Shown in pieces: positions 7,720 to 16,179 of a DNA stretch of 64,000 bases; position 1 is the first letter of the stretch, and each line of letters opens with the position of its first letter. Position numbers and translations under genes: made by a program. Below the pieces are notes generated by a model. The model saw only the letters and a list, made by a program, of their open reading frames with translations. It was not told where the DNA came from and did no database searches. This stretch comes from an uncultured Bacteroidales bacterium (GTDB lineage Bacteria > Bacteroidota > Bacteroidia > Bacteroidales > Muribaculaceae). The stretch covers positions 62,001 through 126,000 of the forward strand of contig CACZHT010000002.1 in the NCBI GenBank assembly GCA_902781045.1, written 5' to 3'.

Positions 7720-8783
7720 GAATTCTTCACGTCATCACCTCTCTGCGCACAGGCGGGGCTGAACATCTGATGGTTGATCTGCTGCCACGTCTACGCGACC
7801 TGGGTAACGAGGTCGAATTGCTGCTCTTCGATGGCACCCGCACCCCCTTTTATGAGCAGCTTGAGGCAACTGGCATCCCCATCCATCAACTGACCATGGG
7901 TGGAAATGTCTACAACCCGCTGAATATTTTCAGGCTAATGAGATATATGCGAGGGGTTGACATCATCCATACCCACAACACAGCGTGTCAACTGTTTGTC
8001 CCGATGGCCAAGATGTTGAACTTCGGCAAGGCAAAGCTATTCACTACTGAACACAACACAACCAACCGCCGACGAGGAAACAAAGTCCTGCGTCTACTGG
8101 ACAAATGGATGTATAACAGATATGAACGCATCGTCTGCATCAGTGACAAGGCACAGGACAACCTTGAACAGCACATCGGTAAACACCCATCGATATGTAC
8201 CATTTACAACGGTATTGATACTCAACGCTTTCTGCGCCCCATCAAAGACATCTCGGGAAAGCCCGAATTCATCGTGACCATGGTGGCAGGCTTCAGGCCA
8301 CAAAAGGATCAGGACACGCTCATCCAAGCCATAGCTTTGCTACCAGATAGTTTCAAACTGTGGCTGGTGGGGGATGGAGAACGAAGGAGCATTATCGAAT
8401 CGCTGATAGCAGAACTCGGTCTACAAAGTCGCGTCAAGCTGCTGGGTATCCGCACTGACATCCCTGACATCCTCGAACAGAGTGACATCTGCGTTTTGTC
8501 CTCGCACTGGGAAGGGCTGTCGCTATCCAGCATAGAATGCATGGCCAGCGGCCGACCATTCATTGCCAGCGATGTGGATGGACTGCATGAAATTGTTGCA
8601 GGACATGGTGTGCTTTTTTCTGAAGGTGATGCAAAAGAACTTGCAAGCAGCATTCGCCAGCTGTGCGAGAATCCCATCCAATATAAAAAAGTTGCAACCC
8701 AATGTCAACAACAAGCCCAGAATTTCGACATCAGCATTATGGCTAACAAGTACAATGAACTTTACATGGCTACCAGAAGCTGA
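7716..8783 (+). CDS. Glycosyltransferase family 4 (GT-B)
   Basis: A 355-aa retaining glycosyltransferase. The N-terminal domain starts MRILHVITSLRTGGAEHLMV, the classic GT4 acceptor-domain opening. The C-terminal domain shows MVAGFRPQKDQDTLIQA and the donor-binding block SHWEGLSLSSIECMASG. There is no inserted repeat at the inter-domain linker here, unlike the GT4 genes at 3-1298 and 19,043-20,344, which makes it a useful internal control. It overlaps the upstream GT2 by 4 bp and so belongs to the same transcription unit. The sugar is unknown. Confidence 0.92.
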   Translation: MRILHVITSLRTGGAEHLMVDLLPRLRDLGNEVELLLFDGTRTPFYEQLEATGIPIHQLTMGGNVYNPLNIFRLMRYMRGVDIIHTHNTACQLFVPMAKMLNFGKAKLFTTEHNTTNRRRGNKVLRLLDKWMYNRYERIVCISDKAQDNLEQHIGKHPSICTIYNGIDTQRFLRPIKDISGKPEFIVTMVAGFRPQKDQDTLIQAIALLPDSFKLWLVGDGERRSIIESLIAELGLQSRVKLLGIRTDIPDILEQSDICVLSSHWEGLSLSSIECMASGRPFIASDVDGLHEIVAGHGVLFSEGDAKELASSIRQLCENPIQYKKVATQCQQQAQNFDISIMANKYNELYMATRS

Positions 8784-8834
8784 CTTTTGCCTGAAGGCCA
8801 AGTGCCGTCATAACATTACTTAATTCAAATCAAT

Positions 8835-9896
8835 ATGAACAATCCCCTTGTTTCAGTCATCATCCCATGCTATAATCTGGAGAGCAAGATCAGCAAATGC
8901 CTTAACTCGGTCATCAACCAAAGCTACTGTAACATCGAGATTATCTGTATCAACGATGCATCGACCGACAAGACACTTGATGTTCTGCATTCGTTTGCAT
9001 CAAGAGACAATAGAGTCAATGTCGTTGACCTAACGAAAAACGCTGGTGCCGCAAATGCCAGAAAAGTAGGCATTAATCATAGCAAAGGCAAATACATAGC
9101 ATTTATTGACGGGGATGACTGGATAAAGAAGGATTATATTGAAGTGCTGGTAAAAGCCAGTGACAGCGACATTGTAGTGTGTTGCTATCACCAAGCGGCC
9201 TACAAGCGCATCTCCTTGAGAAAATGTGACATCAGGCCTGACCTGATCGACAGAAGAGTCGCAGGCCAAGAACTGACAAACTTACATTATGCCTTTTTCG
9301 GCATCTCAATATTCCCACTTTACACGTGGGGCAAATTATACAACAAAAGTCTTTTTGACGAACCAATCCCCAATTTCGGCGTGTTCTTTCAAGAAGATGT
9401 GCTATTGAACATGCACATTTTCAAGAATGTGAAGTCCATCAGATTTATCAATTACTCAGGCCACTATTATCGATGTGGCGGTGGGTCTAGCGGCAGGACC
9501 CAGCAATATATCAATGACATGAAAAAGGTGTATGCATTTAAGAAAGAAGCACTTGAGAACAGCGAATCTCCTTTTTACGGCTTGAAAAATGCTCAAAACT
9601 ACATTCTAATAGAATTGAAAAACTGCCTCTATATCTATATCAAGAATCTTATTGACAAATATGGCGACACGGCAGCACACAATCAATTATTGTCTGAATT
9701 GCAGAATCCTATTTATCAAGATTTTATGCTTTTTGATGGAAATTTTTCAGACTATGCAAAACAGCCTATGTATCAGAGTGTGATTGAGAAGGACATCCCG
9801 ACAGTCATTGCATTTGCTAAAAATGAAGCTGTCCTGAACAGAAGCAGATTTAAGGAAAAGCTCAAGCAGATTGCCAGACAGATATTAAATCTATAA
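8835..9896 (+). CDS. Glycosyltransferase family 2
   Basis: A 353-aa GT-A enzyme. The N-terminus is LVSVIIPCYNLESKISKCLN, then INDASTDKTLDVL, and the DxD motif is FIDGDDW at about residue 93. The C-terminal part (YHQAAYKRISLRKCD onward) is lysine-rich and shares the layout of capsule GT2 enzymes with a helical extension. From here to about 13,150 the DNA is noticeably more AT-rich than the flanking genes, suggesting that this block has a different origin. It starts 51 bp after the GT4 stop. Confidence 0.9.
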   Translation: MNNPLVSVIIPCYNLESKISKCLNSVINQSYCNIEIICINDASTDKTLDVLHSFASRDNRVNVVDLTKNAGAANARKVGINHSKGKYIAFIDGDDWIKKDYIEVLVKASDSDIVVCCYHQAAYKRISLRKCDIRPDLIDRRVAGQELTNLHYAFFGISIFPLYTWGKLYNKSLFDEPIPNFGVFFQEDVLLNMHIFKNVKSIRFINYSGHYYRCGGGSSGRTQQYINDMKKVYAFKKEALENSESPFYGLKNAQNYILIELKNCLYIYIKNLIDKYGDTAAHNQLLSELQNPIYQDFMLFDGNFSDYAKQPMYQSVIEKDIPTVIAFAKNEAVLNRSRFKEKLKQIARQILNL

Positions 9897-10042
9897 TACA
9901 AGCTAACAACTTTTTAAAAAACACGATATTATGGATCGTGAGCCGTATTGGTATCCACACCAAGCGACAAATCTACCCTGCACAATTGCTGCTTAAGTTA
10001 TAAAAACACAAAATACTTGCCACTAATTTAACAAACGAAATA

Positions 10043-11014
10043 ATGGTTAATTTAAAATTAGACATACCAACTGATTTTCTAAAAGAAGAGGTCAGATGGA
10101 ATCATGTCATTAGCACAAAAACAAAAGAGTTATGGGCAGTAGAACTTGATCTTGCTGTCGAATTGAGAAGGGTCTGCAACAAGCATAACTTGAGATTTGC
10201 ATTATCCAGCGGATCATTGCTTGGTGCAGTGAGACATAAAGGATTCATTCCTTGGGATGACGATCTTGACCTCATGATGCCACGCCAAGACTATGAAAAA
10301 CTTTGTGCGATAGCCCATAGCGAATTTGGCCATCCTTACTATTTCGAATGCTTTAGAACCGACCCGACATTTCCCTATTGCTATGCCAAACTTATGAATG
10401 TCGATACCACATTCTATGAGAACAAGTGTGTACGTCATCATGGAATCTATATTGACATTTTTCCTTACGACAACATTATCGACGATGACGTACTATTAGC
10501 CAAACAAGGCCAGGGATTGGTCAAACTCTTCAAAGAGCTACAACGAATATCATTTTGTGACGCTAACTATTACAAGGAAAGTGGAATATCATTTGCCCGC
10601 AAGATGGCTAGGTTGCTTATCTACTGTAAGAAACAGTTATTTAACATTAAACCAGGCGGAAAAACACACATGAGTATCTTCAACAAGTATGAAGAATTAG
10701 TAACCCGCTACAACAATGTTGCAACCAAGTATATGGGTCCTCTAAGCATCTATCACATCAATTGTGAGAATCTAATATTAAGTGAAGATGTGGATTCAAT
10801 CAATTCTTTTATCCCCATGGATTTCGAGTTTCTAGAGTTTCCCGGCCTCCGGCATTACCATGAGAATTTAACCTCTAGATATGGTGACTATATGCAGCCA
10901 GTCAAAGGCAGTTCTTGGCATAAATTAATGGAATTCGACACTGACAAGCCATATTATGTATACTTCAAAGAGAAAGGCATGAAAAACTTCATCCTGCCTC
11001 CATCCTTACAATAA
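10043..11014 (+). CDS. LicD family phosphotransferase
   Basis: A 323-aa protein of the nucleotidyltransferase-fold LicD family, whose members transfer phosphocholine or polyol phosphate from a CDP-activated donor to a sugar. The signature at residues 55-80 reads SSGSLLGAVRHKGFIPWDD, followed by DLDLMMPRQDYEKL; the Asp pair after PWDD binds metal. YIDIFPYDNI is the second conserved LicD block. The neighbouring cytidylyltransferase fusion starts 16 bp downstream and is the likely source of the CDP donor. About 145 bp of AT-rich DNA without a recognisable gene precede it. Confidence 0.9.
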   Translation: MVNLKLDIPTDFLKEEVRWNHVISTKTKELWAVELDLAVELRRVCNKHNLRFALSSGSLLGAVRHKGFIPWDDDLDLMMPRQDYEKLCAIAHSEFGHPYYFECFRTDPTFPYCYAKLMNVDTTFYENKCVRHHGIYIDIFPYDNIIDDDVLLAKQGQGLVKLFKELQRISFCDANYYKESGISFARKMARLLIYCKKQLFNIKPGGKTHMSIFNKYEELVTRYNNVATKYMGPLSIYHINCENLILSEDVDSINSFIPMDFEFLEFPGLRHYHENLTSRYGDYMQPVKGSSWHKLMEFDTDKPYYVYFKEKGMKNFILPPSLQ

Positions 11015-11030
11015 TATGCATTCAACCATT

Positions 11031-12389
11031 ATGACAAAAGTAATCACATACGGCACATACGACCTGCTGCATCAAGGGCATATTAATCTTCTGCGCAGAG
11101 CAAAAGCATTGGGAGACTACCTAATTGTGGGCGTGACTAACGACAACTTTGACCTTGAACGCGGCAAACTTAATGTGCGCAACAATGTGCTAGAACGAGT
11201 TGAAGCCGTGAGAGCCACAGGCCTAGCCGACATGATCATCATTGAAGACTATGTCGGACAAAAGATTGATGATATCCAAAAGTATGACGTTGATATCTTT
11301 GCCATCGGCAGTGATTGGGAAGGAAAATTTGATTATCTCAACGAATTCTGCAAGGTGGTCTATATGCCACGCACTGAAGGCATCTCGTCAACAATGCTGC
11401 GCGAGAACCAGCAAAAAATCGTCCATATTGGCATTGTTGGCGCAGGCCGAATAGCTAAACGTTTCATTCCAGAATCCACCTATGTCAATGGTGTTAAAGT
11501 CACAGCAATATACGACTCTTGCAGTACTCATGCAATAGAGTTGGCTGCACACAACAAAGGCATTCAAGTCTATGGGAGCTATAGTGATATGCTCAATGAA
11601 GTTGACGCAGTCTATGTTGCCTCTCCTCATTTGAGCCATTATCCACTCGCCAAAGAAGCGATATCTCGTGGGAAACATGTCCTGATAGAGACCCCCATGA
11701 CTCTTGACGGCAATGAAGCGACAGAGTTGTTTGCCATGGCAGAACAAAATCACGTCATCGCAATGGAAGCCAACAAGACAGCACACTGCCCCGCTTTTCG
11801 ACATCTGATTGTGCTAATTAAGAGCGGCTTGATAGGCGATGTGGTTGACATTGAGGCTTCATTGTCTAAATTGCTTTCCGACAAAACGCTTCGCGAATTT
11901 GACACCCAGCAGGCAGGCGGTTCGATGTATGAACTGGCCTCATACCCTTTGCTGCCCATCATCAAGCTGCTTGGTTGTAACTACACAGACGCACGTTTCT
12001 ACTCAAAGATGGAAAATGGTGTGGACGTATTTACCCGCGGAATCATGCTATATGACAATGCCGTCTGCTCATTTAAGTTGGGGCTTGGTGTCAAAACTGA
12101 GGGAAACCTTGTTATCTCTGGCACTAAAGGTTATGCTTATGTTCCAGCACCCTGGTGGAAGACAGACTATTTTGAACTGCGCTATGAAGACCAGAATCTG
12201 AACAAGAAGTACTTTTATAAATGGGACGAAGCAGGCCTCAGACACGAAATCCAAGAGTTTATATCATGCATCTACAACCACCGATACAGCACTTCGCGGT
12301 TGAGGCGAAAAGAAAGCATTGCAATGGCAAAATTGATGGAGCAATTTTCAAAACGAAAGAACTTTATAGAGATCGCCAATCATGAGTGA
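11031..12389 (+). CDS. Bifunctional cytidylyltransferase / Gfo-Idh-MocA oxidoreductase fusion
   Basis: A 452-aa two-domain cytoplasmic enzyme. Residues 1-128 are a TagD-like nucleotidyltransferase: ITYGTYDLLHQGH has the HxGH site (14-17) and RTEGISST (114-121) is the family C-terminal motif. Residues 131-452 begin a new Rossmann fold, VHIGIVGAGRIAKR, typical of Gfo/Idh/MocA dehydrogenases. The usual E-K-P triad is E-T-P here (220-222), so the normally conserved Lys is Thr. ATG 11031 is chosen over 11016 because it gives the standard TagD start MTKVITYGTYD. It probably makes, and oxidises or reduces, a CDP-linked polyol used by the LicD protein; the substrate is inferred. Confidence 0.85.
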   Translation: MTKVITYGTYDLLHQGHINLLRRAKALGDYLIVGVTNDNFDLERGKLNVRNNVLERVEAVRATGLADMIIIEDYVGQKIDDIQKYDVDIFAIGSDWEGKFDYLNEFCKVVYMPRTEGISSTMLRENQQKIVHIGIVGAGRIAKRFIPESTYVNGVKVTAIYDSCSTHAIELAAHNKGIQVYGSYSDMLNEVDAVYVASPHLSHYPLAKEAISRGKHVLIETPMTLDGNEATELFAMAEQNHVIAMEANKTAHCPAFRHLIVLIKSGLIGDVVDIEASLSKLLSDKTLREFDTQQAGGSMYELASYPLLPIIKLLGCNYTDARFYSKMENGVDVFTRGIMLYDNAVCSFKLGLGVKTEGNLVISGTKGYAYVPAPWWKTDYFELRYEDQNLNKKYFYKWDEAGLRHEIQEFISCIYNHRYSTSRLRRKESIAMAKLMEQFSKRKNFIEIANHE

Positions 12390-13134
12390 ACAATTGAAAC
12401 GTGCGCTGGTTATAGGTGGCAGCAATGGTATTGGGCTTGCAATTGCCCTAGAACTAGCCCAATGTTATGAATGTATCTATATTATTGACAAAACGAAGCC
12501 CAACGTACAGCTTCCTCTCAATATTAGGTTTGAGACAGTCAATCTTCTAGATGATGACTTCGGTTTTTTGTCACATTATGATGATATTGATACTTTGATT
12601 TACACTGCTGGCTTTGGGCGTGTTGCTCCATTTGACAACATCATCGAACAAGAAATCACAAATCTGTTCCAAGTCAATGCAATCAGTGTTTTCAAAGTAC
12701 TAAATCATTACTATCCCCGCTTAAAAAAGCATGAGCCGTTCTTCTGTTTGGTGATGGGAAGTATCGCAGGACTTGTTTCATCGCCTCTATTTGCTCTCTA
12801 TAGCGCTACTAAAGCCGCTGTGTGCCGTGGTATCGAGAGCATCAATATAGAATTGGAAATGAGCGGTACCGACAATCGCATCTTAAATGTGTCTCCTGGA
12901 TCAATAAAGGGCACGCGTTTCAATGGTGGTGAAAACAAACTAGACCTTACCGCCTCACTTGCCAATGAAATCGTTACACATATGTTAGCCCGAGAAACAC
13001 TTTTTATTCCAGATTACGAGAAGACTTTCAAGGGTGTCATTGAGCGCTATAATACTGATGCCCATCAATTTGGAATTGACAGTTTTCAGTATAAGATGAG
13101 AACGGGGCGAATGAATTTGAATCCTCAGCTATAA
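12382..13134 (+). CDS. Short-chain dehydrogenase/reductase (SDR)
   Basis: A 250-aa NAD(P)-dependent oxidoreductase of normal classical-SDR length. The cofactor motif is GGSNGIG (12-18), the active-site Ser is in MGSIAGL (S127), and the catalytic pair YSATK is Y140/K144. It overlaps the cytidylyltransferase fusion by 8 bp and is therefore translationally coupled. In the LicD context it may supply a reduction step in polyol or sugar precursor synthesis, as reductases do in CDP-ribitol pathways; this is inference. A second, headless SDR follows at 13,367. Confidence 0.88.
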   Translation: MSEQLKRALVIGGSNGIGLAIALELAQCYECIYIIDKTKPNVQLPLNIRFETVNLLDDDFGFLSHYDDIDTLIYTAGFGRVAPFDNIIEQEITNLFQVNAISVFKVLNHYYPRLKKHEPFFCLVMGSIAGLVSSPLFALYSATKAAVCRGIESINIELEMSGTDNRILNVSPGSIKGTRFNGGENKLDLTASLANEIVTHMLARETLFIPDYEKTFKGVIERYNTDAHQFGIDSFQYKMRTGRMNLNPQL

Positions 13135-13182
13135 TCAAATTGATTAGATTGCTATTATAATACCAGCAAATGATGCAGCTAA

Positions 13183-13375
13183 TCATATAGAGGCGTATTC
13201 TTCATTGAATCTTGAATCACGGTTATCGATTTGATATAAAATCGTTGTAGTATACTGCTCCAGCCAGTGACTGAAGCGGGTCATGCCGTCCTCAAAGATG
13301 GTGAATGACAGCTCGGGATAGTGGGCGGTGTAAGTCGACACATCGGACTTGAGACCATTCACTGGCATGTTCGAG
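13183..13375 (-). pseudogene. C-terminal remnant of an NAD-dependent sugar epimerase
   Basis: Reading leftward, this piece encodes SDVSTYTAHYPELSFTIFED then GMTRFSHWLEQY. It is almost the same as the end of the intact epimerase at 15,208-16,179 (STYTAHYPELSFTSFED, then GMTRFCHWLEHY), and the DNA is nearly identical over about 100 bp. The remaining two thirds of the gene are absent. The break is at about 13,370, where the sequence switches to a + strand SDR that lacks its own beginning. It is a recombination scar. Confidence 0.88.
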
Positions 13376-13933
13376 TTAATGAAAGTTGACCAATGCAGCA
13401 TAAGCGACATTCATAGCCTCACTTCACACATCAAAGAGGCTGGTCAACTTGATTGCTTAGTGTTGAATGCGGGAATAACGCTGCGCAAAACAGTCACTGA
13501 CACCACTGACGATGACTGGTTGCGTGTGGTCAATGCCAACATAAACAACAATTTCTTTCTTGTACGGGACTTGATGAACATTATACCACATGGTTCGAGG
13601 ATTATTTTCATCGGGTCATTGATGGCTATTCATCCGCACGCCACATCTCTTGCCTACGCAGTGACCAAAGCAGCCATCCATGCAATGGCACAGAATCTGG
13701 TTAAATGTTTTGAGGCAACCGACACAACCGTCAACGTCATTGCTCCAGGATTTGTTGAGACTGAATGGCAGAAGGCCAAGCCCGAGCATATAAGGCAAAA
13801 CATCTACAATAAAACCGCTATCAAACGTTTTGCATCGCCACAAGAAATTGCCGATGCAGTCAGATTCTGCATCGGCAATCCGTTTGTCAATGGTTCAACA
13901 ATTGAAGTTTCAGGAGGCTATTGTTTCAAATGA
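13367..13933 (+). pseudogene. 5'-truncated short-chain dehydrogenase
   Basis: The frame encodes the C-terminal three quarters of a classical SDR: LDCLVLNAGITLRKTV, IIFIGSLMAIHPHATS, the YAVTK active site and the C-terminal NGSTIEVSGGY. The N-terminal Rossmann strand and the TGxxxGIG cofactor motif, about 50-55 residues, are missing. Homology begins near ISDIHSLTSH, immediately after the epimerase remnant on the other strand. Without the dinucleotide-binding motif it is unlikely to be active, though ATG 13,367 or 13,379 could still give a protein. Its 3' end overlaps that of the opposing GT2 by 24 bp. Confidence 0.8.
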
Positions 13934-14911
13934 CTTGTGACATCTTGCCTTGAACTCATTCCACTCGATAAAAGCATCGTAAATCCATGGGCAATAAAAC
14001 ATTATTCCCAGAACTACCTTATATTTTAGCTGAATAGCACTATTCGTAAAAAATCCTTCTTTTATACTATTTCTCTCTTTCTTGACCTTAATATTTAATT
14101 CCCAGTTATCTTTGCTTGCCCGTCTTGCTTTCAAAAACCGCTTCATCAAGTCGATTTTATAATAACCTCGTTCTTTTTCGGTCATCTCTAGGCAATGAAT
14201 TCCGCAATATTCTATGACTAACATAGCTTTATATTGATGGGATGCTACACCCGCATGGTGACAGATTGAGCTTTTTCGCATCACCCAATGATGCATCACT
14301 TGATTGGCTATGACTGTACGCTTGCATCGCAGAATCATAAGAATATTAAACTCATAGTCTTCACAAGGAGTTATATCCTCGAAGCGTTCACTCCCTATAA
14401 GTCCGCGTTTGTACAATTTATTCCAAACAAATACAATTGATTTTGTGACAAACGGCTCGACGAACCAATGGTAGAAGAGCTGCTCGCGGTTCATGATGCG
14501 GTATTCGATGGGAGGATTGGGCAGGAAGGGTTGGTCGAGGGAGCTGACTTTGCGGGTTTGCACCATGGCTATATCTGAATCGGTTTGCTCGATGGCGGTG
14601 AGGAGAACCTGGTACATGTCGGGGTGGATGTAGTCGTCACTGTCGATGAAGCCGATGTAGCGCCCTTGGGCCACCGCCAAGCCGGTGTTGCGGGCACCGG
14701 GGAGGCCTTGATTCTGTTGATGTATGACTTTGAAACGTGGGTCGCGGGCGGCGAACTCGTCGCAGATGGCCCCGGAGCCGTCGGTCGAGCCGTCATCAAC
14801 GACAATGCACTCCCAGTCGGTGAAGGTCTGGTCGGCAATGCTTTGGAGGCTCTTGCGCACGTAAGCCTCTACGTTATAGACGGGCACGATGACACTTATG
14901 GCTGGATTCAT
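13910..14911 (-). CDS. Glycosyltransferase family 2, copy A of a recent duplicate pair
   Basis: A 333-aa GT-A enzyme. The motifs are ISVIVPVYNVEAYVRKSL, VVDDGSTDGSGAICDE and FIDSDDYIHPDMY. ATG 14,911 (MNPAISVIV) is chosen because the alternative ATG at 14,947 lies inside the -7 promoter box. The first 110 or so residues are nearly identical, at DNA level as well, to copy B (16,176-17,171), while the C-terminal halves are only moderately similar. That suggests gene conversion or selection on the catalytic half and divergence of the acceptor half. Its stop overlaps the truncated SDR on the opposite strand. Confidence 0.92.
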   Translation of the reverse strand: MNPAISVIVPVYNVEAYVRKSLQSIADQTFTDWECIVVDDGSTDGSGAICDEFAARDPRFKVIHQQNQGLPGARNTGLAVAQGRYIGFIDSDDYIHPDMYQVLLTAIEQTDSDIAMVQTRKVSSLDQPFLPNPPIEYRIMNREQLFYHWFVEPFVTKSIVFVWNKLYKRGLIGSERFEDITPCEDYEFNILMILRCKRTVIANQVMHHWVMRKSSICHHAGVASHQYKAMLVIEYCGIHCLEMTEKERGYYKIDLMKRFLKARRASKDNWELNIKVKKERNSIKEGFFTNSAIQLKYKVVLGIMFYCPWIYDAFIEWNEFKARCHKSFETIAS

Positions 14912-14944
14912 TGATAGTATTGGTTGTTTTGCTTTAAATTGCTG

Positions 14945-14952
14945 CAAATTTA
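14945..14952 (-). promoter_or_regulatory. Bacteroidetes -7 element for GT2 copy A
   Basis: On the - strand this reads TAAATTTG followed by c, which fits the TAnnTTTG consensus and is 34 bp upstream of the chosen start. It fixes the GTase start downstream of the box. Confidence 0.55.
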
Positions 14953-15001
14953 CTGCTTATTGAAGCAAAACCGAAAGAGGATGTGATGGTTTTATGCATC
15001 T

Positions 15002-15186
15002 TTAAGGTGGGTTCTATAAATTCCAAAAATGTTCTGTTAGGTTTTGGTCATCTTGGCTCGTCTTGTCGGCATCTTTTTCACCAACTGCCTGACCCGTAGC
15101 CCGCTACTGTGCCATGCAGCTTGGCAAAAAATCTGCTTGGCAATCCGAACCAAACTGACTCAAGCAATTTATAGAACCCACCTTAA
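15002..15186. mobile_element. 185-bp MITE-like element with perfect 21-bp terminal inverted repeats
   Basis: The ends are exact inverted complements (15,002-15,022 and 15,166-15,186; core aaggtgggttctataaa). The interior of about 143 bp has no open frame and looks like degraded non-coding DNA. Terminal TTAA is symmetric, so the target duplication (TA or TTAA) cannot be separated from the ends. It sits between the two epimerase/GT2 modules. It is probably a non-autonomous derivative of an insertion sequence that is not in this window. Confidence 0.78.
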
Positions 15187-15207
15187 CAGTCCGCCGCATG
15201 AATGCAA

Positions 15208-16179
15208 CTAACTTGCCAAATAGTGCTCCAGCCAGTGGCAGAAGCGGGTCATGCCGTCCTCAAAGGAGGTGAAAGACAGCTCGGGATAGTGGGCGGTGTA
15301 GGTGCTCATATCCGACAAGGTGCGTTCGGCCTCTTCGTTGGTGAGCTGCTGGTCGACGCGACTGGCGGTGGTGTGGAAGTAATGCTCCATGACGGCAATC
15401 ATGTCGTTGAGCGAACGTGGCGACATGGAGCCTACGTCGCAGACGTGATAGCCCCCACCTGTGGGATTGGACTCCAGCACTTGAATGATGGCGTGGACGA
15501 GGTCGTCGATATAGGTGAAGTCGCGCCACACGTTGCCATGGTTGCTCACTCGGATGGTCTCGCCCCGCATGATGCTCTTGGCAAATATCCAGGGTGCCAT
15601 ATCGGGGCGGCCGTATGGGCCATAGACCGAGAAGAAGCGTAGCCCGACAGTGTTCAGGCCGTGGTTGTCGGCATAAATCTTGGCAATGAACTCGTCGGCA
15701 ATCTTGGTGACGGCATAGATGTTCTTGGGATAGAAACTGAACTCGTCGCGGCGGTTGTCGGAGTGGTTGCCATAGATGGTGCTGCTGCTGGCATAGATGA
15801 ACCGCTGCACATCCAGGTGGCGAGCCAGCTCAATCATCATATAGAAGCCGGTGATATTGTTCTGGAGAAACTCGATGATGCGCCGCCCGGCATCACGTAC
15901 TCCGGCATTGGCGGCAAGGTGGACGATCTGCGTGACACCTCTCTCCTTCAAAAGCTGCCGTGTTGCGTCCGAGAGGTTTTTGATGTCCTGACAGATGAAG
16001 GAGAAGCCCGCATGACCGATGCACTCGGTGAGGCGAAGCTGCTTGAGCGCGCGGATTTCGTCGGTTTGCGCACTCAGGTTATCGATACCGATCACTTGCC
16101 ATCCTTGCGACAGCAGTTCCTTGGCGAGGGCATGGCCCACAAAACCGGCCACACCTGTGATGAGAATAGTTTTATTCAT
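15208..16179 (-). CDS. NAD-dependent nucleotide-sugar epimerase/dehydratase
   Basis: A 323-aa extended SDR. The cofactor motif ITGVAGFVG gives GxxGxxG at residues 9-15, the Ser/Thr block is YASSSTIYG, and the catalytic pair is Y155/K159 in NIYAVTK. GLRFFSVYGPYGRPDMA is typical of the UDP-glucuronate or UDP-glucose 4-epimerase subgroup. It probably converts a UDP-sugar in the cytoplasm for this polysaccharide. Its start overlaps the stop of GT2 copy B by 4 bp, so the two are co-translated. A near-identical C-terminal fragment survives at 13,183-13,375, so this gene was once duplicated. Confidence 0.9.
   Translation of the reverse strand: MNKTILITGVAGFVGHALAKELLSQGWQVIGIDNLSAQTDEIRALKQLRLTECIGHAGFSFICQDIKNLSDATRQLLKERGVTQIVHLAANAGVRDAGRRIIEFLQNNITGFYMMIELARHLDVQRFIYASSSTIYGNHSDNRRDEFSFYPKNIYAVTKIADEFIAKIYADNHGLNTVGLRFFSVYGPYGRPDMAPWIFAKSIMRGETIRVSNHGNVWRDFTYIDDLVHAIIQVLESNPTGGGYHVCDVGSMSPRSLNDMIAVMEHYFHTTASRVDQQLTNEEAERTLSDMSTYTAHYPELSFTSFEDGMTRFCHWLEHYLAS

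Noticed and set aside
15202..15642. Long + strand frame opposite the epimerase
   Set aside because: Antisense shadow of a GC-rich gene with clear epimerase motifs on the - strand.
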